From an uncultured Microbacteriaceae bacterium (lineage in GTDB: Bacteria > Actinomycetota > Actinomycetes > Actinomycetales > Microbacteriaceae): a stretch of DNA of 15,959 bases. Positions 1-5,171 of the stretch are shown here, one piece after another. The notes under the pieces are model-generated. The model saw only the letters and a list, made by a program, of their open reading frames with translations, was not told where the DNA came from and made no database searches. The position numbers and the translations under genes are program-made. The stretch is taken from NCBI GenBank assembly GCA_943914115.1, contig CALUAU010000039.1, positions 1 to 15,959 on the forward strand, in the 5' to 3' direction. Each line of letters starts with the position of its first letter. The stretch's first letter is position 1.

Positions 1-737
1 GCGTCGTCGAACGCGTCGCCGGCGCCATCGACCAGACTCGACGCACTGTTCACCACCGGAATGCTCGACTCGATCAGCGCCGTGAACATGTCCGCCGTCT
101 GCGCGCTGGAACGCAGCTGCGTGGACACGTTCGCGACACGCGCTTCCAGGCGGGTGAGAGCAGCCTGGGTATCCGCGTCCGTGAGGTAGTCGGAGACCGA
201 GGAGATCAGGCCCAGGGCGATCTCGCTGAGCGTCTGTGTGAGTGTCTGGGTGATCTGGGAGGAGACCCCCTCGGCGCCCTGCTCGGTGATCTTCGGAGCC
301 AACGCGTTCTTCTTCTCGTTGGTGTACAGCGCGATGTCCGTGTGATCTGCGCCGTCGACATAGAACGTCATCATGTCGGTGCTGAACGACGGCGGGAGGA
401 CGATCGCCGCGTAGTAGTCGCCCGACCTGGTTCCGTCGATCGCATCCTCTTCGTCGGTGATGACCCAGTCGAGGTCGTCGTTCGCCCGCAACTCCGACAG
501 CACCTGTTCGCCGACGTTGATGCGGATGGGCACGAGGTCACTCTCGTATCCCTCGTCGGTGCTCGCGACGGCGACTTTCAGATTGCTTGCGTTGTCGAAC
601 GGATCCCAGGTCGCGATTACGTTGAACCAGGTGAAGAGCGAAGGAATGACGACGAGGCCGAAGATGACGATACCGGCCATCACGTTCCGGGTCGCATGAC
701 GCATGTCGCGGAGCGCCAGGGCGAAGATGTCTCTCAC
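1..737 (-). CDS. YhgE/Pip-family membrane protein, C-terminus beyond window (partial)
   Basis: The first 245 codons of a second YhgE/Pip-type protein are visible; the rest lies left of the window. The start is GTG at 737-735, which overlaps the TGA stop of the preceding gene in a GTGA arrangement, so translation is probably coupled. The N-terminus (VRDIFALALRDMRHATRNVM) is followed by one membrane segment at about residues 19-40 ending in the family hallmark FTWFNVIATWDPFDN. A predicted extracytoplasmic region follows, with TNEKKNALAPKITEQG, closely matching the YVNEKSSAIAPKITDVG segment of its neighbour. The family is related to the Bacillus phage-infection protein Pip/YhgE and more distantly to the EsaA/YueB component of type VII secretion; its substrate is unknown. 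The two neighbours are paralogues and may form a hetero-oligomer (inference). Family assignment is firm, function is not. Confidence 0.88.
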   Translation of the reverse strand, partial: MRDIFALALRDMRHATRNVMAGIVIFGLVVIPSLFTWFNVIATWDPFDNASNLKVAVASTDEGYESDLVPIRINVGEQVLSELRANDDLDWVITDEEDAIDGTRSGDYYAAIVLPPSFSTDMMTFYVDGADHTDIALYTNEKKNALAPKITEQGAEGVSSQITQTLTQTLSEIALGLISSVSDYLTDADTQAALTRLEARVANVSTQLRSSAQTADMFTALIESSIPVVNSASSLVDGAGDAFDD

Positions 738-3559
738 GCGCGCTCCTCGCCGTCGTCGGCGGGGTCGGTCTCGTCCTGCTCGTCGACCACATCGAGTTCG
801 GTCGTCTCCGCATCCGGATCCGGCTCGTCCCGTTCGGCGGGCTCGCCGAGGGTGAAGATCTCGTCGAGCAGATCGGCCTCCTCGTCCGGCCCCGCGGGGG
901 CATCTCCCTCATCGATCTCGTCGATCTCGAGCGTCTGCGCGGGCACATCGATCCTCGTTGTCTGCGCCGATGTCTGCGCCGATGTCTGCGCCGATTCCTC
1001 CGAGAGGCGGCCGGCGTCCCCGGCGAGGACGACCTCTCGCAGCTCGGCATCCTCCAGAGCCGCAACCGCGTAGGCCTGGGCGAAGCTCCGCTTGGCGTAC
1101 TCGATGGCGACTAGGAACCCGATGACGAGCAGGCACCACAGGCTCCACAGCCCCAATAGAAGCGCCTTGGCCTCCGGGAACAGCCATGCGACGACCGCCA
1201 GCAGCAGTATACCCGCAAGACCCACGACAAGCGTTAACCGCAACAGCGTCGGATAGTGCCGGGTGAACGGCCGGGCCCGACGGGCGAGCTCGTCGCGGTA
1301 CTCCCGACGGTTCGACAGCGCGTGGATCACCTGGCTCAGGCGGTAACCGGTTCCGGTGACTTGCACCTTCTCACCGATCAGGAGGTCGGTCGAGGCGATC
1401 TCCTTGTTGAACAGGATGTGGAGGTTGGCCAGGCGACGCCTCAACACGAGGCCGAGCAGGAACGCGAGGGCGACGAACACCGCGAGCGCGCCCATGAACC
1501 GCCAGTAGTGGTTGCCGTAGAAGCCCGCGATCGTCTCGCGCATGGCATCGATGCCGTACGAGAAGGGCAGAAGAGGATAGATGGCTCTGAAGAAGTCCGG
1601 CATCATCTCGATCGGATACAGGCCCGACGCACCGGGAATCTGCATGATCACCAGCAGGATGCACAGCCCCCGACCGACATGCCCGAAGGCGACGCACAGG
1701 GCGTAGATGATGCTCACGTAGGCCAGCCCGATCAGCACGGCCGTGCCGACGAACGCAACAGCGCTCGCCGTTTGCACACCGATAATGAGATTGCCGATCG
1801 AGACGATCAACGCCTGGGCGACGGCGAGCATTGCGAACAGACCGAAACGCCCCAGATAGGCCTCGCGCACGCTCACGCCTTCGACGCCCTCGGCGTCGAC
1901 CTCAATCTTGAAGATCACCATGAGCACGAAGGAGCCGATCCACAGCGAGAGGTTCGTGAAGAGGGCCGCCATCGCGGATCCGTATGACGACACCGGGAAG
2001 AGGATCTGCTCATCGACCTCGACCGGCGAGGCGATGAACTGCGCGATGTCGTCGGGGTCCAGACCGGTGAGGGTGCTCAACGCCCCCAACTCCGACGCGG
2101 CGACGAGCGCCTCGACGTCGGTGCGCGCCGTCTGAACGCTCGACTCGATGTTCGCGATGTCGTCGTCGAAGCTGCCGAGCGCCACCGAGGTCGACGCCAG
2201 CTGTGTATCAACCTCGAGCAGCAGTTCCCCCGCCTGCGCCAGCACCCGACGCTGCGACCCCACGGCGGTCGAGAACTCGCCGGCGCTCTCCGACAACTGC
2301 GACATCGCGCTGTTGAGCGCGGGCAGGTTCTCGGTGAGCGCCACGCGTAGGTCGACGGCGGCCGACTTTGTGTCCTGCATGGCGCCGTCCACGGCATCCG
2401 CGGCCGCTTGAAGCGCCTGAACGGTCTCGGCCGCGCTGGAGCTGAGCTGAGACAGTTCTGAGACGAGCTGTTGATCGGCCGCGTTGCGCTCTTCCAGGGC
2501 CTCGATCACACCGGACAGCCGCTCCGCCGTGTCCGGATCGAGGTTTGCGTCGTCGAGAACCGTCCGCAATTCGGCGATCGCCGCCTCGTTCGACTCCAGA
2601 ACCCCCTGCAGATCCTCGATTGCGGCTTCCACCCGCACACCCGCGGCGTCGAGGCTCTGAGTCAGCTGCGTGACCGAGGTGTTCGCGCTCGACGAGGCGT
2701 CTGCGAGCAAAGTCGTACCCTGCAGGTACGCGGCCGTCGCTGCGTCTGTGAAGTCGATCACCTGGGTCCGCGCCTCCGCGATGATCCCCTGCGTCTCGTC
2801 GATCGCCTGCTGCACGTCTCCCAGCGTCGCGTCGATGTCGCCCAGCGTTCGCCGGGTCGACGAGAGGGACTCGCGGGACGAGTCGATCCCCTGCTGCAGA
2901 TCGTCGATGCTCTCCCGTACGGAGGCGAGTCTCTGCGACGTGCTGTCGAAGGTGTTCAGTGCACGATCCTGTGCGTTCAGCAGTCGCTGCTGCGCATCGT
3001 CGCCGGCGTCCCTGACCGCCTCGCTCGCGGCGGACGCGACCTCTTCGGCGAAGGCGGACGTGATCTGCCTGTCCAGCTCCGTGGCCCCGACGTCGGTGAT
3101 CTTCGGCGCGATAGCGCTGGATTTCTCGTTGACGTAGTACTGCAGCGCCGGTTGGGCGAAATCACTGGTCGTGATGCTGAGGAGGTCCTCGCTGAAGCTT
3201 GCTGGGATGACGATCGCCGCATACGCGTCGCCGCGCTGGACTGCCTCGAGGGCTTCCTCGTCGGTCATGAAGTCCCAGCCGAGATCGTCGTTCCCCCTGA
3301 GCTGCTCCTCGACCTGATCCCCGATATTGACAGCACCTGTCAGATCGGACGTCGCGCCCTCATCGAGGTTCGCCACGGCGACGTTGACGTTCTCCGTGTT
3401 CGAATACGGGTCCCAGAAGGCGCTGATGTTGAACCACGCGTACAGCGCCGGGGTGATGAGAACCCCGATCACGATGATCCACGCCTTGCGTACGCGGGCG
3501 AGTCGGCCGACGTCGCGCGCGAACACCTGCCAGCTCTTCTTCACGTCATCATCGTACAT
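734..3559 (-). CDS. YhgE/Pip-family membrane protein, full length (941 aa)
   Basis: This is a large polytopic protein. A membrane segment at residues 27-47 ends in YAWFNISAFWDPYSN, the N-terminal YhgE/Pip hallmark. A long extracytoplasmic part (about 50-525) is rich in Ala, Ser, Gln and Asp and looks coiled-coil forming. Membrane segments follow near 530-550, 571-595, 599-625, 629-650 and 685-707, with two extra ones near 772-793 and 799-820. The acidic cytoplasmic tail (about 850-941) contains three tandem SAQT units. I chose ATG 3559 because homology-like sequence begins there (MYDDDVKKSWQVFARDVGRL). The frame stays open upstream to 3826, but that stretch is Arg/Pro-rich, unlike the family, and runs into the insertion sequence. 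No Shine-Dalgarno sequence is visible. Residue 95 of the open frame (GTG 3544) is an alternative start. The next gene is coupled by a GTGA overlap. The cargo or role is unknown. Confidence 0.9.
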   Translation of the reverse strand: MYDDDVKKSWQVFARDVGRLARVRKAWIIVIGVLITPALYAWFNISAFWDPYSNTENVNVAVANLDEGATSDLTGAVNIGDQVEEQLRGNDDLGWDFMTDEEALEAVQRGDAYAAIVIPASFSEDLLSITTSDFAQPALQYYVNEKSSAIAPKITDVGATELDRQITSAFAEEVASAASEAVRDAGDDAQQRLLNAQDRALNTFDSTSQRLASVRESIDDLQQGIDSSRESLSSTRRTLGDIDATLGDVQQAIDETQGIIAEARTQVIDFTDAATAAYLQGTTLLADASSSANTSVTQLTQSLDAAGVRVEAAIEDLQGVLESNEAAIAELRTVLDDANLDPDTAERLSGVIEALEERNAADQQLVSELSQLSSSAAETVQALQAAADAVDGAMQDTKSAAVDLRVALTENLPALNSAMSQLSESAGEFSTAVGSQRRVLAQAGELLLEVDTQLASTSVALGSFDDDIANIESSVQTARTDVEALVAASELGALSTLTGLDPDDIAQFIASPVEVDEQILFPVSSYGSAMAALFTNLSLWIGSFVLMVIFKIEVDAEGVEGVSVREAYLGRFGLFAMLAVAQALIVSIGNLIIGVQTASAVAFVGTAVLIGLAYVSIIYALCVAFGHVGRGLCILLVIMQIPGASGLYPIEMMPDFFRAIYPLLPFSYGIDAMRETIAGFYGNHYWRFMGALAVFVALAFLLGLVLRRRLANLHILFNKEIASTDLLIGEKVQVTGTGYRLSQVIHALSNRREYRDELARRARPFTRHYPTLLRLTLVVGLAGILLLAVVAWLFPEAKALLLGLWSLWCLLVIGFLVAIEYAKRSFAQAYAVAALEDAELREVVLAGDAGRLSEESAQTSAQTSAQTTRIDVPAQTLEIDEIDEGDAPAGPDEEADLLDEIFTLGEPAERDEPDPDAETTELDVVDEQDETDPADDGEERA
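959..994 (-). repeat. Three tandem 12-bp units encoding (SAQT)3
   Basis: The plus-strand unit TGTCTGCGCCGA occurs three times head to tail without mismatch. Read on the minus strand it encodes SAQT three times (residues 856-867) in the acidic cytoplasmic tail of the full-length YhgE/Pip protein. Each unit is a whole number of codons, so copy-number change by slippage would keep the frame. Confidence 0.9.
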
Positions 3560-3565
3560 GAAACA

Positions 3566-3581
3566 TGCACATCGATATGCA
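3566..3581. promoter_or_regulatory. Near-palindromic operator-like site upstream of the YhgE/Pip operon
   Basis: The 16-bp sequence TGCACATCGATATGCA matches its own reverse complement except at one symmetric pair. It is centred on ATCGAT and lies only 7 bp upstream of the chosen ATG. Its size and symmetry suit a dimeric repressor such as a TetR-type protein, but no such regulator is in the window. A -10-like TATCGA lies inside it on the minus strand, so a bound protein could block transcription. The regulator and the promoter are inference. Confidence 0.45.
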
Positions 3582-3672
3582 CAATGAGACGAGTCCGCGT
3601 CGCGACGCATTCCGGCAGGGAGCATCTCTGGTCTACCGGCGCGGCTGCGAAACGCCTGCCGGCTACGCCGTA

Positions 3673-4673
3673 CTAGGTGTTCTTCCCCGTGAGGTTGTGA
3701 ACTCGTTGGGCGGGGGCTGAGCCTGCGAGTCCGGTATGGGGTCGGTGGTGATTGTAGTGATGGAGCCAGGTCGCGTAGGCGGCTTCGCGTTCGATCTCGG
3801 ATCGGTAGGGCCGTGCATAGGCCCATTCGGCGGCGAGGGTGCGGTTGAAGCGTTCGACCTTGCCGTTAGTTTGTGGTCGGAACGGGCGGGTGCGGCGGTG
3901 CGTGATCCGTGGCCCGAGCGCGGCGGCGAACGTGTGCGATCGGTAGCAGGAACCGTTATCGGTCATCACTGCGGTGACGATGATGCCGTGCTCGGCGAAG
4001 AACGCGTTTGCGCGCTCCCAGAACCCGGCAGCGGTGTCCTTGCGTTCGTCGGGCAAGCGTTCGGAATAGGCCAGTCGGGTGCAGTCATCGACTGCGTGGT
4101 GTAGGAACGCGTATCCCCTGGAGGGGGACGCGCCCTGACGGGGCGCGCGATCAGATGCCACGCCGACGCGGCGGGCTTGAGCGGAATCGCGGTCGTGGAC
4201 GCGCCAGCCGCCGCGTCCGGGATGATCCCGAGTTTCTTGATGTCGACATGGACCAGCTCGCCCGGTGTCTGCTTTTCGTAGCGGACCGGTGTTGGCTTAC
4301 GGACCGGCAGCCCAGTGCCCTGATCCAGATGCGCCAGCAGCGGCATCCGGTAGCGGGCGAGCACCCGCCCGACCGTCGACCGAGGGACTCCGAGGTGGTA
4401 GCCGATGCGATGCGGTCCCCAGCGGCGCGTGAACCGCAGGTTGACGATCCTGTGTTCCAGATGCTGCAACGCTCGACTGGGCGAGTGGTGCGGGCGCGAG
4501 CTGCGATCCGTCAGCGGCAAGCCCGCCCGATACCGGCGAGACCACCTCGACGCCGTCGCCGGCGAGCACTGGAACCGCTCCGCCGCCCGTCTCACCGCCC
4601 AGCCCTCATCAACGATCAGCGAAGCAAGACGACGACGCCCCTCCGGCGTCAAAGGCGCGTTAGCGTGAGTCAC
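3673..4673 (-). pseudogene. IS481-type transposase, broken by a 1-nt frameshift
   Basis: The first frame starts at GTG 4673 (VTHANAPLTPEGRRRLASLI) with GGAGG five bases upstream. It encodes a helix-turn-helix (AAERFQCSPATASRWSRRYR) and the first catalytic Asp (HVDIKKLG), and leaves the family pattern after IIPD. The other frame resumes directly with GGW, then YAFLHHAVDDCTRLAYSE, the second Asp in VMTDNGSCYRS, the Glu in GKVERFNRTL, and HHYNHHRPHTGL. The family normally reads IPDGGGW here; the sequence has GAC-GC-GGC-GGC-TGG, so one G is missing near 4214. The first frame alone runs on to 3966 with unrelated sequence. The final TAG stop (3675-3673) lies in the flanking CTAG target rather than inside the terminal repeat. 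A disabled copy is the simplest reading; programmed frameshifting or a sequencing error are alternatives. Confidence 0.85.
3678..3700. repeat. IS left terminal inverted repeat
   Basis: The first 12 bases (TGTTCTTCCCCG) are perfectly repeated in inverse orientation at the other end. Four mismatches follow, then a further 7 matching bases (GTTGTGA). This end lies at the 3' side of the transposase gene and contains its last codons. Confidence 0.9.
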
Positions 4674-4747
4674 GAGGGCCTCCGTGGCGACGTTCTGAGT
4701 GTGGTAACCCACATCGTCCCCGGAGGCCCTCGCCTTACCTCACACGA

Positions 4748-4770
4748 TCACAACGTGTCGGGGAAGAACA
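4748..4770. repeat. IS right terminal inverted repeat
   Basis: This is the inverse partner of the repeat at 3678-3700, with 12 terminal identical bases and 7 inner ones. It lies upstream of the transposase start at 4673 and so is expected to overlap or adjoin the transposase promoter. Confidence 0.9.
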
Positions 4771-4964
4771 CCTAGGCCCACTGCGAGAGTCACTGAAGTG
4801 AGAATCGATGGCTTCCACGGCCGCGAGAGTGCTAACGAAAGTGCTAAGCAACCCGTAGGTCGGGGTATCGCGGTGGAGTTATCCACAGGGCACATGCCGT
4901 AGATCGTTGTTTTTATGCGGCAGAACGGGCCGCCGAGATTCGCGGTGCGAGGGGGTCGAGGTCA
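4771..4964. other. Non-coding stretch between the IS and the tRNA-like remnant
   Basis: No convincing gene is seen. It holds two direct copies of AGTGCTAA (4828-4835 and 4840-4847, 12-bp period) and a consensus DnaA-box nonamer TTATCCACA (4879-4887). Paired short direct repeats close to an attachment core are what arm-type integrase sites look like, but this is inference only. At 4945-4949 a GTGCG could pair with CGCAC at 4982-4986 and GGGGG with CCCCC, so the border sequence can form a long hairpin. Confidence 0.4.
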
Positions 4965-4986
4965 GTTCAAGTCCCCCTTCGCGCAC
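4965..4986 (+). other. Displaced tRNA 3' end (tRNA-Leu-like), probable att site
   Basis: GTTCAAGT (T-loop), CCCCC (3' side of the T-stem), TTCGCGC (3' acceptor half) and A (discriminator position) appear in the order and spacing of a tRNA 3' end, and a terminator follows directly. Many actinobacterial tRNA-Leu genes end in a very similar way (GCGCGA acceptor, TTCAAGT T-loop). The bases upstream do not form the matching 5' T-stem, anticodon arm or D-arm, so no whole tRNA is here. A 3' tRNA fragment keeping its downstream terminator is what integration into a tRNA gene leaves at the far end of an island; the intact tRNA would then lie left of the window. The isoacceptor identity is inferred from memory of such sequences. 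Confidence 0.6.
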
Positions 4987-4990
4987 AGGA

Positions 4991-5020
4991 AGGCCGAATC
5001 GGAAAAATCCGGTTCGGCCT
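4991..5020 (+). terminator. Intrinsic terminator behind the tRNA-like remnant
   Basis: AGGCCGAATCGGA (4991-5003) pairs with TCCGGTTCGGCCT (5008-5020) over 13 bp with one G-T wobble and an AAAA loop, followed by CATTGTTTTC. This is a strong rho-independent terminator on the plus strand, as expected behind a tRNA gene. No plus-strand protein gene ends here, which supports the view that it belonged to a tRNA transcript. Confidence 0.85.
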
Positions 5021-5171
5021 CATTGTTTTCCCGGTGTTATCGAAACCCACGCGCCCGCGCGGGTCAGCACCCAGCATCCCGCATAGCTGCACTACAAAGC
5101 GCGAAACCCACGCGCCCGCGCGGGTCAGCAGCAGTTGCGAGACACCGGCTTTGCCAGTGCAACTGGCCCAG
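5021..5171. other. Helicase-tRNA remnant intergenic region outside the repeats
   Basis: No coding region was found. Besides the two 29-bp repeats it holds a small hairpin, GCCAGT-GCA-ACTGGC (5153-5167), a few bases downstream of the helicase stop. It has no T-run, so it is at best a weak 3'-end structure for the minus-strand operon. Confidence 0.4.
5041..5130. repeat. Two perfect 29-bp direct repeats with a 32-bp spacer (CRISPR-sized)
   Basis: The 29 bases at 5041-5069 recur without mismatch at 5102-5130; the flanking bases differ on both sides, so the unit is exactly 29 bp. The intervening 32 bp (5070-5101) are unrelated. On the minus strand each copy can fold ACCCGCGC-GGGC-GCGTGGGT (8-bp stem, one G-T pair) followed by TTTCG. 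A 29/32 geometry with an internal GC-rich hairpin is that of type I-E CRISPR arrays, and CCCGCGC matches the stem of many actinobacterial repeats. However, there are only two copies, no third repeat at the same period on either side, and no cas gene in view. A duplicated weak terminator behind the helicase gene is the main alternative. Confidence 0.85.

Larger units (their letters stand above)
3678..4770 (-). mobile_element. IS481-family insertion sequence, about 1.09 kb, both ends present
   Basis: The ends are inverted repeats. TGTTCTTCCCCG at 3678-3689 mirrors CGGGGAAGAACA at 4759-4770, and after four mismatched bases GTTGTGA/TCACAAC continues the match, giving about 19 of 23 positions. CTAG flanks both sides (3673-3676 and 4772-4775) in the contexts ACTAGG and CCTAGG, matching the NCTAGN target preference described for IS481 itself. 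The element carries one transposase gene with an N-terminal helix-turn-helix and a DDE integrase core, read on the minus strand and frameshifted. It lies 118 bp upstream of the YhgE/Pip operon, in the direction of that operon. If the terminal base pair G/C is included, the ends are 3677 and 4771 with a clean 4-bp CTAG duplication. Confidence 0.92.

Noticed and set aside
1256..1987. A 243-codon plus-strand frame opposite the membrane domain of the YhgE/Pip gene.
   Set aside because: Its His/Asp/Glu/Arg-rich composition is that of an antisense shadow of hydrophobic codons.
2471..3676. A long plus-strand reading frame of 401 codons opposite the YhgE/Pip gene.
   Set aside because: It is antisense to a clear membrane protein gene, rich in Arg, Gly and Val as expected from high-GC antisense frames, and has no recognisable domain.
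3560..3826. N-terminal extension of the full-length YhgE/Pip protein by 89 residues.
   Set aside because: The added sequence is Arg/Pro/Ser-rich, unlike the family, and its start lies inside the insertion sequence; homology-like sequence begins at ATG 3559.
4825..4848. CIRCE/HrcA operator, because GAGTGCTAA resembles one arm.
   Set aside because: CIRCE needs inverted arms nine bases apart; here the copies are direct repeats and no heat-shock gene follows.
4879..4887. Replication origin based on the TTATCCACA DnaA box.
   Set aside because: It is a single box without a cluster, AT-rich region, or dnaA/dnaN/rep gene nearby.
4915..4986. A complete tRNA gene ending at 4986.
   Set aside because: No cloverleaf can be formed: the 5' T-stem strand, anticodon arm and D-arm are missing. 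Only the 3' part looks like a tRNA.
5041..5130. Firm annotation as a CRISPR array.
   Set aside because: There are only two repeats, no cas genes in the window and no third degenerate copy at the same period; it is kept as a repeat with CRISPR-like geometry.
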